The translations under genes were made by a program, and so were the position numbers. Shown here in pieces: positions 7,500-16,055 of a stretch of 64,000 nt of DNA; position 1 is the stretch's first letter, and each line of letters starts with the position of its first letter. The stretch is from a candidate division FCPU426 bacterium (GTDB lineage Bacteria; Oederibacteriota; Muellerivitia; Muellerivitales; Muellerivitaceae), in NCBI GenBank assembly GCA_030041545.1, contig JASHNQ010000013.1:23357-87356 (forward strand), given 5' to 3'. Under the pieces are notes generated by a model that had not been told where the DNA came from, made no database searches, and saw only the letters and a list, made by a program, of their open reading frames with translations.

Positions 7500-8753
7500 A
7501 TGGCTAAGGAAATCAAGCAGGACATCGTGGTGGGACTGGACCTGGGCACGACAAAGGTGTGCACCATCATCGGCGAGCAGGACGACGAGGGGCAGGTGCA
7601 CATCATCGGGGTCGGCACCACACCCTCCACGGGCCTGAAGAAAGGCTCGGTGGTCAACATCGAGCAGACCATCGCTTCCATCAAGAAATCCGTGCAGGAC
7701 GCCGAACGGATGGCGGGCGTGGAGGTTTCCTCCGTCTTCGCGGGCGTGGCGGGGGGGCATATCAAGGGCCTGAACAGCCGGGGGGTCATCGCGGTATCCC
7801 GCAAGGATAAGGAAATCACCGAGGATGACCGGGAGAGGGTCATCGAGGCGGCCCAGGCCATCGCCATCCCCCTGGACCGGGAGATCATCCACGTGATCCC
7901 CCAGGAATACATCGTGGACGACCAGGACGGCATCAAGAACCCCGTGGGCATGTCGGGAGTGAGGCTGGAATCCGAGGTGCACGTGGTGACGGGGGCCGTG
8001 ACCAGCGTGCAGAACATCGTGAGGAGCGTGGAGCGGGCCGGGTTGCAGGTGGCGGACATCATCCTGCAGCCCCTGGCATCGGCCGAGGCCATCCTCTCGG
8101 CCGACGAAAAGGAGTTGGGCGTGGTGCTGATCGACATCGGTGGCGGGACCACCGACATCGCGGTCTTCATCAACGGAGCGCTCTGGCACACGGGCATCAT
8201 CACCCTGGGCGGGACGCTGGTGACCAGCGACGTGGCGGTAGGGCTCCGTACGCCCAACACCGAGGCCGAAAGCATCAAGATCCAGTACGGATGCGCCTAT
8301 ACGGCCATGGTGAAGGAAGAGGAGGAGATCACCGTGCCCGGCGTTGGCGGCCGTCCCGACCGGCGCATGCCGCGCCGGGTGCTCTCGGAGATCATCGAGG
8401 CCCGGATGGAGGAAATCTTCGAGCTGGTGGGCGCGGAGCTGAAAAAACACGGTTTCGAGGACCGCATCCCGGCCGGGGCGGTCATTACGGGAGGCGCGGC
8501 CCTGATGGAAGGCACGGCCGAACTGGCCGAGAAGATCCTCCAACTGCCGGTCCGAATCGGCTCACCCAAGCGGGTGGGGGGGCTCACCGACGTGGTGTCC
8601 AACCCCGGCTATTCCACGGCCGTGGGGCTGGTGCTGATGGGAACACAGGCCCAAAACCAGCAGGGCGCCAGGAGGGGGGCCGGTTTTTCGGGCGGCGACG
8701 CCTTCGGCCATATCCTGGCCCGCATGAAGAAATGGTTCGGCGACTCCATATGA
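7500..8753 (+). CDS. ftsA: FtsA, actin-like Z-ring membrane tether
   Basis: FtsA binds the FtsZ tail and anchors the Z ring to the membrane. The actin-fold phosphate motif GLDLGTTKVCTIIGE lies near residue 12. VLIDIGGGTTDIAVF and the adenosine motif VITGGAALMEG are also present. The C-terminal amphipathic peptide ends KKWFGDSI. ATG at 7500 is preferred over an upstream TTG because GAAGGGGG lies 9 bp before it. It has 417 residues. A second copy of the last few codons lies downstream at 8777-8797. Confidence 0.95.
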   Translation: MAKEIKQDIVVGLDLGTTKVCTIIGEQDDEGQVHIIGVGTTPSTGLKKGSVVNIEQTIASIKKSVQDAERMAGVEVSSVFAGVAGGHIKGLNSRGVIAVSRKDKEITEDDRERVIEAAQAIAIPLDREIIHVIPQEYIVDDQDGIKNPVGMSGVRLESEVHVVTGAVTSVQNIVRSVERAGLQVADIILQPLASAEAILSADEKELGVVLIDIGGGTTDIAVFINGALWHTGIITLGGTLVTSDVAVGLRTPNTEAESIKIQYGCAYTAMVKEEEEITVPGVGGRPDRRMPRRVLSEIIEARMEEIFELVGAELKKHGFEDRIPAGAVITGGAALMEGTAELAEKILQLPVRIGSPKRVGGLTDVVSNPGYSTAVGLVLMGTQAQNQQGARRGAGFSGGDAFGHILARMKKWFGDSI

Positions 8754-8776
8754 TTTCCGGGAAGCTCACCACGGGG

Positions 8777-8797
8777 TGGTTCGGCGATTCGATTTGA
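8777..8797 (+). repeat. Echo of the ftsA 3' end (WFGDSI-stop)
   Basis: These 21 bases match the ftsA terminal codons at 8733-8753 at 18 of 21 positions and again read WFGDSI then stop (TGA). The copy is not in the ftsA frame and has no start. It looks like a displaced original gene end or a local duplication. Confidence 0.6.
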
Positions 8798-8857
8798 AAG
8801 ACATCGTTTCAGGTTTGGAGGGAGGTGCGAGGCGATATTAATTTTTGATGGGGGATA

Positions 8858-8966
8858 GTTTTAAGTTCGAAGTTTTCAGTTCTAAGTCGAGGAAGGTTGT
8901 TTTAATCGAGGATTAAAACAACCAACAACAACTCAAAACTTAGAACTCAAAACTCAACACTGAATC
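8858..8966. repeat. Period-7 inverted-repeat hairpin before ftsZ
   Basis: The left words are AGTTTTA AGTTCGA AGTTTTC and the right words are AACTCAA AACTTAG AACTCAA. The core palindrome at 8896-8922 has GTTGTTTTAATC and GATTAAAACAAC arms. It ends about 20 bp before the ftsZ start, leaving only the AGAGGGGG ribosome binding site. Confidence 0.8.
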
Positions 8967-8986
8967 TCAAAGAGGGGGATAAAGAA

Positions 8987-10150
8987 ATGATCGAGTTCGC
9001 GGAAGACGATGTGACGCAATACCTGGCCCACTTGAAGATCATCGGGGTGGGCGGCGGCGGGTGCAACGCCGTCAACAAGATGATCGAAGCCGGGATCGAA
9101 GGGGTGGAATGCATCGCGGCCAACACGGACTACAAGTCCTTAAGGCGCAGCAAGGCCATCAAGAAAATCCAGCTGGGCAAATCCCTGACCAAGGGCCTGG
9201 GCTCGGGCGGCAACCCCGCCATCGGCAAGGAAGCCGCGCTGGAATCCAACGACGAGATCACCAAATGCCTGGAGGGCGCCGACATGGTGGTGGTGGCTGC
9301 GGGCATGGGCGGCGGCACGGGCACGGGGGCGGCCCCGGTGGTGGCCGAAATCTCGAAAAAGCTGGGCATTTTAACGGTGGGCGTGGTGAGCCGGCCCTTC
9401 GAGCACGAGGGACCGGTGCGAAAGGCCCAGGCCGAGGACGGGCTGCGCGCCATGATGCCCCACGTGGACGCCATCGTGGTGGTCCCCAACGAGCGGATCA
9501 ATATGGTCTGCGAGATGGACGTGGACCTGGCTTCCGCCTTCGCCCGCGTGGATGAGGTGCTGGTGCAGGCCATCCAGGGCATATCGGGGATCATCCACTC
9601 GGAGGGCATCATCAACCGCGATTTCGCGGACGTGCGGCGCATCCTGACCGCCAAAGGCAAGGTCTTGATGGGCATGGGCACGGGCACGGGCGAGGATCGC
9701 GCCATGAAGGCGGTGCAAAAGGCGGTCAACAGCCCGCTTTTGGAGGACGTTGACATCGCCGGGGCCACCACGGTCCTGGTCATGGTGACCGCCGGCCCGA
9801 ACTTCACCCTCAACGAGTTTAATCAGATCAACGGCTTCCTGCAGAAGGCCGCCCGCCCCGGGGCCGAAATCGTTCCCGGCATCGTGCGGGACGACAACCT
9901 GAAGGACGGCCTGAGGGTCACCATCATCGCCACGGGTTTCGAGGCCCAGAAGGACCCCGAGCAAATGGCCACGGTGATCGACCTGAAGAATTTCGTGACG
10001 CCCAACTTCAACACGGCCAAGGCCAGCTCGTCCCAAGCCGCTCCCTTGGAGGAGCTGGAAGGGAACATGACGCTGAAATTGTCCGACGGGCAGTACGACA
10101 TTCCGGCCTACCTGCGGCGCAGGCTGGCCAGCAAGCCGTTCCAAAATTAA
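8987..10150 (+). CDS. ftsZ: FtsZ, tubulin-like division GTPase
   Basis: FtsZ polymerises into the Z ring. The nucleotide motifs VGGGGCNAVNKM (residues about 21-32) and the tubulin signature GGGTGTGAAP (about 107-116) are intact, as is the T7-loop region. The short linker ends in the conserved C-terminal peptide YDIPAYLRRR, which binds FtsA. It has 387 residues, and the ATG start has a strong ribosome binding site. It closes the dcw cluster. Confidence 0.97.
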   Translation: MIEFAEDDVTQYLAHLKIIGVGGGGCNAVNKMIEAGIEGVECIAANTDYKSLRRSKAIKKIQLGKSLTKGLGSGGNPAIGKEAALESNDEITKCLEGADMVVVAAGMGGGTGTGAAPVVAEISKKLGILTVGVVSRPFEHEGPVRKAQAEDGLRAMMPHVDAIVVVPNERINMVCEMDVDLASAFARVDEVLVQAIQGISGIIHSEGIINRDFADVRRILTAKGKVLMGMGTGTGEDRAMKAVQKAVNSPLLEDVDIAGATTVLVMVTAGPNFTLNEFNQINGFLQKAARPGAEIVPGIVRDDNLKDGLRVTIIATGFEAQKDPEQMATVIDLKNFVTPNFNTAKASSSQAAPLEELEGNMTLKLSDGQYDIPAYLRRRLASKPFQN

Positions 10151-10151
10151 A

Positions 10152-10185
10152 TTCAGTCGATAGTCGACAGTCCGCGTCGAGAGCA
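10152..10185. repeat. Single period-7 arm after ftsZ
   Basis: The words CAGTCGA TAGTCGA CAGTCCG repeat with a 7-bp period. No clear complementary arm is visible before the next gene at 10221, so this looks like half of an element of the type at 5138-5212. Confidence 0.5.
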
Positions 10186-10220
10186 AGGCAAAGACGAAAG
10201 ACTGAGAAGAAAGAAAAAGG

Positions 10221-11456
10221 ATGTTGAAAGAACGGTTGGGCAAAATAGGCAAGGTCCTTGGGTTGGCGGCGGCACTCCTGCCGCCGATGGCCTTGGGCGC
10301 GGACCCGGTGGCGATGACACCCGGTTCCACCCCCGTAGCGGCTCCGGCCGTCGCCGGCTCCGACGAGCCTTTCTATGTGCTTTGCTACCACCGGTTCCTT
10401 CGCCATCCGGATGAGGCTGAGGATTTGGCCCAGGCCCAATACCAAATGCCCATCGAAGAATTCAAGTGGCAGATGCGGTACCTGCAGGACAATGGGTTCC
10501 ATCCCATTTCCCAGGAGCAACTGATGGGGTACTGGTTTCAAGGGAAACCCCTCCCCTTGAAGCCGGTCCTCATCACCTTTGACGACGGCTTCCGCACAAT
10601 TTATACGGACGCTTTTCCCATCCTTAAAGCCCTCCAATACCCTTCCGTTTTTTTTCTTTACGCCCATTTCATCGAGTATGGGGAATTGGCCCTTCAAAAA
10701 AGGGAGAAAGACGGCCAAAAGCGCAAGGCCCCATTGTCCACGGAAGCCCTTACGGACAACGATATTTTTGAGATGGAGAAATCCGGCATGGCCGTGGAAT
10801 CCCATACGGCCAACCACCTGAACATGGGTATGGTCGGGGAAAAACTGGATGACGCCGCGGCCCAAAAACTATGGACCTACGAATTGTCGGAGCCTTTGAC
10901 CTTCATCGGAAAACGGTTCAAGGAAAATCCGGACTGGCTGGCCTATCCTTACGGCGTTTACGACCCCGGCATCCTCAAGATCGTCCAGGATTTAGGATAC
11001 AAGCTGGCCTTCACGGTCAACCCCGGCCCCAACGACCGCACCGTGCCGCCTTTGATGCTCAAGCGAAACCTTATCCTTTATCCCATCAGCCACGAGCGGT
11101 TTGCGGGCATTTTCAAGGACAAGGTCCTGCACCTAAAAAATTTCTCGCCCGCCGACGGCGACTTAATCGACAGCCAGGAGCCGGTCATTACGGGCCAAAT
11201 CCTGGATGACGTCATGCCCAAGTCGGTCCAGCTCCAGATCGGAAACCATGTCCTGAAGGCCCAATATGACCCTCAGACCCATATCTTCCGCCACTCCGTG
11301 GGCGCGCCTTTGCCCCGGGGAGGGCACATCCTGACCGCACGGGCCACGGATAAGAACGGACGCACGCGGGTTTACAACTGGTATTTCCGCATTAAACACT
11401 TACCGCTGGAAAAAAATTCCAAGGGGGAGGGGGTTGCGGATGCGGTTGAAAACTAA
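10221..11456 (+). CDS. Secreted polysaccharide deacetylase (NodB/CE4)
   Basis: A signal peptide (about residues 1-27, ending ALGA) is followed by a NodB homology domain. Its motifs are ITFDDGF (metal-binding aspartates), SHTANHLN (H-x3-H zinc site) and WLAYPYGVYD. CE4 enzymes remove acetyl groups from chitin-like or peptidoglycan sugars or surface polysaccharides. About 100 C-terminal residues form an extra beta-rich domain that I do not recognise. The gene overlaps the amidase gene by 17 bp, suggesting coupled expression for envelope work. Confidence 0.85.
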   Translation: MLKERLGKIGKVLGLAAALLPPMALGADPVAMTPGSTPVAAPAVAGSDEPFYVLCYHRFLRHPDEAEDLAQAQYQMPIEEFKWQMRYLQDNGFHPISQEQLMGYWFQGKPLPLKPVLITFDDGFRTIYTDAFPILKALQYPSVFFLYAHFIEYGELALQKREKDGQKRKAPLSTEALTDNDIFEMEKSGMAVESHTANHLNMGMVGEKLDDAAAQKLWTYELSEPLTFIGKRFKENPDWLAYPYGVYDPGILKIVQDLGYKLAFTVNPGPNDRTVPPLMLKRNLILYPISHERFAGIFKDKVLHLKNFSPADGDLIDSQEPVITGQILDDVMPKSVQLQIGNHVLKAQYDPQTHIFRHSVGAPLPRGGHILTARATDKNGRTRVYNWYFRIKHLPLEKNSKGEGVADAVEN

Positions 11457-12768
11457 AATCCCTCTTGCGGCACTGGCGATCCTGCTCTTGGGCGCTGGGG
11501 GAGCATTTTCATCCCTCGGGGCGGACGCGCTCGTAACCCTCCAATGCGCCAACCAGGCCGGCCAAGCCCAAGTGCAGGTCCTTCACGGCATGGGCGGCAA
11601 GTCCTACCTGCCCCTGATGGACTTGGCCCGTTTTTACGGGATCCAGGTCCAGTTTGATTCCCAGACGCGGAAAGTCACCCTTTCGAAAGACGGAATGCAA
11701 GCCCAATTGGTCCTTTCCCAGCCTTTTTTCATGGTGAAAGACCCACCCGGCTCCTACCCCTTGGAACCGGCCGAGATCGTCTCCGGCCAGTTGGCTGTTT
11801 CACCGGAAGCGGCGGAAGACTTGATAGGTACCTTGTTGAACCTCGACGTGCGTTATTTGGCGGACCAAAACCAATTAGTGGCGGGCGCCGTGAAAAAAGA
11901 GGAAATCCGACAGGAAATACAGGATCAAGCCCGACCCCTTCCAACCTCCGCACCCGCTCCCGAGGCGGCGATTGCCCAGGATGGAACCGCCGCTAGGCCG
12001 ACGGAGGAAGAAGAGAACGATGCCGAGGCGCAACCCCTGCCAGCGGCACGGTTGGGCGGGGAGACCGCGCCGGAAAAAGAGGTTTATCACGTCCGGCGGA
12101 TCATCATCGATCCCGGACACGGTGGGAAAGACAGCGGGGCCAAGGGAATCGACGGGCAATACTGTGAAAAAGAGGCCACCCTGGACATCGCTCAACGGGT
12201 GGCCGCCATCCTCCAGCGGGATCCCAAGCTTGAAATTTTCATGACCCGCACGGCCGATTATTTTGTCACCCTCAAGTACCGTACCGAATTCGCCAATTTG
12301 CACCAGGGGGACCTTTTCGTCTCCATCCACTGCAACGCCAATCCCCACAGTAAGACCACCGGAACGGAAACCTATGTTTACAGCGCCAGGCCTTCCAACA
12401 AGCTGGCGGCGGTGGCGGCCGTAAGCGAAAACGGATTCAATAACGACCTGGTTAACTTATTCGCCGACCTCCACCAGCGGACTTTCACGACGCGAAGCCA
12501 AAAATTGGCCGAGGAGGTGGACCGCCGTATCCGGGACAGGCTCAACCAGCACATCCGGCGCATCCAGCACGCTCCCTTCTACGTGCTGCGGCAAGTGGAT
12601 ATGCCTTCGATTTTGGTGGAAACGGCTTTCATCAGCAATCCGAAGGAGGAAAGGAAATTGGAGGACCCCCAATGGCGGGAAAGAATCGCCCAATCCATCG
12701 CGGATGGCATCCTGTCTTACCGCGACATCGTGGAGAACACCGGTGAAAACCAAGAAGCTCGGCGCTGA
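11440..12768 (+). CDS. N-acetylmuramoyl-L-alanine amidase (AmiA/B/C type)
   Basis: This zinc amidase cleaves the stem peptide from MurNAc, as in daughter-cell separation. A signal peptide is followed by a copper-amine-oxidase-N-like domain (KSYLPLMDLARFYGIQVQFD), a Pro/Glu-rich linker and the Amidase_3 domain. Zinc ligands lie in IIIDPGHGGKDSG, the E in CEKEATLDIA and SIHCNANP, and the catalytic glutamate is in ILVETAFISNP. ATG at 11440 follows AAGGGGGAGGGGG. It overlaps both neighbours. Confidence 0.9.
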   Translation: MRLKTKIPLAALAILLLGAGGAFSSLGADALVTLQCANQAGQAQVQVLHGMGGKSYLPLMDLARFYGIQVQFDSQTRKVTLSKDGMQAQLVLSQPFFMVKDPPGSYPLEPAEIVSGQLAVSPEAAEDLIGTLLNLDVRYLADQNQLVAGAVKKEEIRQEIQDQARPLPTSAPAPEAAIAQDGTAARPTEEEENDAEAQPLPAARLGGETAPEKEVYHVRRIIIDPGHGGKDSGAKGIDGQYCEKEATLDIAQRVAAILQRDPKLEIFMTRTADYFVTLKYRTEFANLHQGDLFVSIHCNANPHSKTTGTETYVYSARPSNKLAAVAAVSENGFNNDLVNLFADLHQRTFTTRSQKLAEEVDRRIRDRLNQHIRRIQHAPFYVLRQVDMPSILVETAFISNPKEERKLEDPQWRERIAQSIADGILSYRDIVENTGENQEARR

Positions 12769-13579
12769 GGCGCTTCAACAGGAACAAGGCGGCATCGCCG
12801 TCCTTTCGTTTCCCCGCCTGGCCGACCCCAAGGTCTTAAGGCACGCGGTTTCAACGCGCCTGGGCGGGGTGAGCCGGGGCGGCTACCAATCCCTCAACCT
12901 CAGCCTTAAAGTCCGGGATGACCCCGGCCGGGTGCAGGAGAACCGTGGGCTCTTATCCCGCGCGGCCGGCATGGGTTTGGACGCGCTGGTTTACGTGGAC
13001 CAAGTCCACGGCGACCGTGTGGTTAAGCTGGATGCCGCCAACCGCCCGCCGGGAGGGGGTTGTCTCGGGGAAGGCGACGCGATCATCACCAACGAAAAAG
13101 GCGTCCCGCTCATGCTGCTGGTCGCCGACTGCCTTCCTATCTTTTTTTACGATCCGACCCACCAGGCCGCCGGATTGGCGCACGCGGGCTGGCGGGGAAC
13201 GGTAAGCCATGTGGCCGCCAAGACGCTTTTGGCCATGGGGGAAGCCTATGGAACCCGGCCTGAGGAAACGAAGGTGGCCCTGGGCCCCTGCATCGGCCCC
13301 TGTTGTTATGAGGTGGGAGTGGAGGTTTATCGGGAATTCACCGAGGTCTTCCCCTGGGCAGGAGAGGTCTTTCGACGCTCATCCCCCGGGCATTGGAAAT
13401 TGGACTTGGCGCAAGCCAATGCCTGTCAATTGATGGAAATGGGCCTAAAAGAAGGGAATTTAATAAGATCCGGCTTGTGTACGATCCGTCATAACGACCT
13501 CTTCTATTCCCACCGGGCGGAAGCGGGTGAGGAAGAAAAAACCGGACGTTTTGGTGCTTTTATTATGTTAAACAGTTAA
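12743..13579 (+). CDS. pgeF: PgeF/YfiH family purine nucleoside phosphorylase-like protein
   Basis: This is a member of the YfiH/DUF152 family, once called multicopper polyphenol oxidase. Family members act on purine nucleosides, and E. coli YfiH is linked to peptidoglycan precursor editing. Conserved motifs are STRLGGVS near the N-terminus, LVADCLPIFFYD, GLAHAGWRGT and LGPCIGPCCYEVG, which carry the His/Cys metal ligands. GTG at 12743 lies in the amidase gene's end with GGAGA 8-10 bp before it. It forms a tight three-gene unit with the two envelope enzymes. Confidence 0.85.
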   Translation: MKTKKLGAEALQQEQGGIAVLSFPRLADPKVLRHAVSTRLGGVSRGGYQSLNLSLKVRDDPGRVQENRGLLSRAAGMGLDALVYVDQVHGDRVVKLDAANRPPGGGCLGEGDAIITNEKGVPLMLLVADCLPIFFYDPTHQAAGLAHAGWRGTVSHVAAKTLLAMGEAYGTRPEETKVALGPCIGPCCYEVGVEVYREFTEVFPWAGEVFRRSSPGHWKLDLAQANACQLMEMGLKEGNLIRSGLCTIRHNDLFYSHRAEAGEEEKTGRFGAFIMLNS

Positions 13580-13619
13580 CTCGTGGTAATATTATTATAA
13601 CGTTAAAAGGAGTGCAAAG

Positions 13620-14312
13620 ATGAAAAAATTATTGATTCGGTTAGTTTTAATTTTGTTGGCGAGTTTTTTCGCAAACTGGACTTTGGCCCAAACGGTTGAA
13701 CTCCCCCAAAGCGCCAATGATTACTATCAATCCGCCCTTCAATCCTACCTGACGGGTGATTTCGACCAAGCTATCCTTTGGGATTCCAAGGCCCTGCAAG
13801 TCGATCCCCAGGACAAAAAGGCCGGAGAACTCCTAAGCCTCCTGATTTCCGAAAAAGACACGGCCAATAAAACCGTCATCTGGATCGGCGGAAAACCCAC
13901 GGTGGTTGAGCAGGGAGCCGCCAACGCCGTGCCCCAAGCGCCCGTCACCTTATTCAAGGAAAAGGTGGTCCGGTCCCCCTCCGCCGACAGCCAGAGATTG
14001 GCAGAGTTGGAAACCCGCGTCCAAACCGTGGCTTTCCTCATGGAAAGGGACTCTTTCAGCCAATACCGCGAGTTAAGCGGCGCCCAAGCCCAAACCACCA
14101 AACGGTTGGACGACATTTCCTTCGGCCTGAGGGATTTGGGCCTGGGTATGAGAGTTTCCAATATCTTGTTTGTGCTGGCCTTGGCCGTGGCTTGCCTTGC
14201 CTTATGGAAAAGCTGGAAGAACGGTTTGGAAATCAAAAAGCGCCCGGAGGACTTTAGCCCAGCCTCCCACGCCGAAGAACGGAGCCGGGTGGTTCATATC
14301 CGTCGGATGTAA
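13620..14312 (+). CDS. Exported TPR-like membrane protein, unknown
   Basis: It has a signal peptide or N-terminal anchor (residues 1-23) and one TPR-like pair (NDYYQSALQSYLTGDFDQAI, then LQVDPQDKKAGELL). A coiled-coil-prone stretch covers about 130-175, a membrane span about 180-200, and the tail is basic. The 230 residues match no family I recognise. A strong AAAAGGAG ribosome binding site precedes the ATG. It may be a scaffold that displays a periplasmic TPR, which is inference. Confidence 0.7.
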   Translation: MKKLLIRLVLILLASFFANWTLAQTVELPQSANDYYQSALQSYLTGDFDQAILWDSKALQVDPQDKKAGELLSLLISEKDTANKTVIWIGGKPTVVEQGAANAVPQAPVTLFKEKVVRSPSADSQRLAELETRVQTVAFLMERDSFSQYRELSGAQAQTTKRLDDISFGLRDLGLGMRVSNILFVLALAVACLALWKSWKNGLEIKKRPEDFSPASHAEERSRVVHIRRM

Positions 14313-14342
14313 TTTTCGTGGAATCGTCGGCTGGGGGAGTTC

Positions 14343-14528
14343 GTGGCGAACTGGATCAAGGAAATTTTAATGCGGCTTTACCTGATCGACCGGCCTATCG
14401 CCTCAAGGGGCCGGGGGGACCGCCGCAAGGATGAAAGGCGGTGGGGCGGCCCCGAGGGGGACATGCCCCGGCGGCGCCCGGATCCCCGCCGAAAGAGGGA
14501 CCGCAGGAAGAAGACCCGCAGGGGTTGA
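14343..14528 (+). CDS. 61-residue Arg/Asp-rich small protein, unknown
   Basis: The start is GTG with GGGGGAG just upstream. The first 20 residues could form an amphipathic helix (NWIKEILMRLYLIDRP). The remaining 40 are almost entirely Arg, Lys, Asp, Gly and Pro and must be disordered. It could be a nucleic-acid-binding or membrane-associated peptide. The compositional bias means it could also be a spurious frame. Confidence 0.4.
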   Translation: MANWIKEILMRLYLIDRPIASRGRGDRRKDERRWGGPEGDMPRRRPDPRRKRDRRKKTRRG

Positions 14529-14586
14529 AGGTTAGCCTGGCCATCCATTTTTCCTCGATCGGGTTTTTAATCCACGAACGTACCGG

Positions 14587-14615
14587 ATGACAGCGCTTCT
14601 TTCGCCCGTTATGAT
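14587..14615 (+). promoter_or_regulatory. Putative sigma70 promoter for a leaderless transcript
   Basis: ATGACA at 14587-14592, a 17-bp spacer and TATGAT at 14610-14615. The next start codon (GTG at 14622) begins 7 bases after the -10 box, at the expected +1, and no Shine-Dalgarno is possible. Confidence 0.55.
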
Positions 14616-14621
14616 TTCCCC

Positions 14622-14945
14622 GTGAAATCCGACAGGCCCATCCTATTAACCATCCTTTGCATCCTCGGTTTTTTTGGCTGTCTCCTCGGTATGATCATCG
14701 TTTATTCCCCCGCAGTCCAAAAAACGGGAATGGCTTACGCCCTTTTCCGCTCTTTGGGGTTCGCTTTCCTGGCGGTTTGTTTCTTTGGACTTTGGTCCTT
14801 GCGACGCTGGTCGCTTTGGGCTTTGGGCACCTATTTCTTGGTGAACCAGGCGGTCTGTTGGGCCTTCGGCACTTGGGACAAGGGAACCCTGGGGCCCTTG
14901 TTGGTGTTGGCCATTAGTTTGATTTACTACCGGAGGATGAGGTGA
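14622..14945 (+). CDS. Small four-span membrane protein, unknown
   Basis: This 107-residue hydrophobic protein has about four predicted membrane spans (starting ILLTILCILGFFGCLLGMII) and a short basic end, YYRRMR. I recognise no family. It starts with GTG at the predicted transcription start and is followed after one base by the glycosylase gene, so the two are probably co-transcribed. Confidence 0.65.
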   Translation: MKSDRPILLTILCILGFFGCLLGMIIVYSPAVQKTGMAYALFRSLGFAFLAVCFFGLWSLRRWSLWALGTYFLVNQAVCWAFGTWDKGTLGPLLVLAISLIYYRRMR

Positions 14946-14946
14946 C

Positions 14947-15894
14947 ATGGCCGAAGGCGTTTTATCCCTGCCCGACCCCTTTTCCCTAGGGCTGACTTTC
15001 CTTTGCGGGCAATGCTTCCGATGGGAAGGGCCCGACGCCCAGGGACGGTTCCAGGGCGTGGCGGGCGGCGCCTATTGGACGGTCTGGAAGGAAGAAAACC
15101 AGCTCCATTGGGAATGCAGCGTGGAGGCGGTCGATGGAAAGCCAGCCCCGGATTGGCTGGCCCATTACCTAAGCCTGGACGACGACATCGGGGGCTGGGT
15201 CCGGTCGGCGGAAAACCATAAGGTTTTGGGCCGCCCAGTGCGGTTGCTCAAGGGCCTGCGGTTGCTCCGGCAAGACCCTTGGGAATGCGTGGTTTCCTAC
15301 ATGTTCGCCCAAGGGCTTTCGGTGGCGGTGATCCGCCAAGCCATCCACAAATTCTGCAGGAAATATGGCCGTCCTGTCCAGGGAGCGCCTGGGTACCATG
15401 CCTTTCCCGAACCGAGGGACTTGACGCATCTTTCAGCCGATTTTTTAAGGCCTTTCACCAATAACCACCGGGCCCGGGCGGACCGGATCATCCGGATGGC
15501 CCGGGCGGTGGAAGCCCAAGTGATCGTTTTAGATCATTTAAGGGGCATTTCCTGTGACGAAGCCAGGGAAGCCCTGATGGCATTGGATGGAATCGGCCCT
15601 AAAATCGCCGATTGCATCCTGCTCTTTTCCCTGGACCATCCTTCGGCTTTCCCCGTGGACCGTTGGGTTTTAAGGGCGATGAAGAGGCATTTCCGGTCCG
15701 TCCACCTTTTAGGGGTGGGGGAGGAGGCGCCTACCCCTTCCCAATACCCCAAAATCGTCCAAAGAGCCCGGAAGGCCTTTGGGGACCGCTGCGGTTTGGC
15801 CAGTGAGTACCTTTTTTTGTACCTCCGGCTGTTAGAGGATAAAAAACTCAAAGCGGAACTGTCCCCTTATTGCCAAACTCTTGACCGGTTTTGA
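14947..15894 (+). CDS. ogg: OGG1-type 8-oxoguanine DNA glycosylase/AP lyase
   Basis: This base-excision enzyme removes 8-oxoguanine. The N-terminal OGG domain (FLCGQCFRWE) is followed by the HhH-GPD fold. The hairpin LDGIGPKIADCILLFSLD carries the lysine matching the catalytic Lys of OGG1, and FPVDRWVLRAM carries the catalytic aspartate. At 315 residues it matches the OGG1 branch, which is less common in bacteria than MutM. The start is ATG at 14947. Confidence 0.9.
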   Translation: MAEGVLSLPDPFSLGLTFLCGQCFRWEGPDAQGRFQGVAGGAYWTVWKEENQLHWECSVEAVDGKPAPDWLAHYLSLDDDIGGWVRSAENHKVLGRPVRLLKGLRLLRQDPWECVVSYMFAQGLSVAVIRQAIHKFCRKYGRPVQGAPGYHAFPEPRDLTHLSADFLRPFTNNHRARADRIIRMARAVEAQVIVLDHLRGISCDEAREALMALDGIGPKIADCILLFSLDHPSAFPVDRWVLRAMKRHFRSVHLLGVGEEAPTPSQYPKIVQRARKAFGDRCGLASEYLFLYLRLLEDKKLKAELSPYCQTLDRF

Positions 15895-15915
15895 GTTGCC
15901 CAAATCTTCGCGGAA

Positions 15916-15941
15916 AAAGCGGTTCCGGCTAAAACCGCTTT
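15916..15941 (+). terminator. Possible terminator hairpin after ogg
   Basis: AAAGCGGTT and AACCGCTTT form a 9-bp stem with an 8-base loop. Only three Ts follow, so termination would be weak, but it separates ogg from the next promoter. Confidence 0.35.
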
Positions 15942-15958
15942 AACCCACCTTGAAAGGC

Positions 15959-15987
15959 TTTATAAAAAGCGGCGGTAAAAATATAAT
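15959..15987 (+). promoter_or_regulatory. Putative sigma70 promoter of the regulator/kinase genes
   Basis: TTTATA at 15959-15964, a 17-bp spacer and a perfect TATAAT at 15982-15987 lie about 68 bp before the regulator start codon. Confidence 0.5.
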
Positions 15988-16055
15988 AAGACTGCTTGGG
16001 AAAAGGCGGCGGGCGGTCACTCCGCCCTTGAAACCATTCAAGTACGGGATCAATC

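Noticed and set aside
8291..8797. Alternative frame across the ftsA end that finishes in WFGDSI
   Set aside because: Upstream of the echo it is the +1 reading of ftsA, with Arg/Gly-rich shadow composition. Only the last few codons are meaningful.
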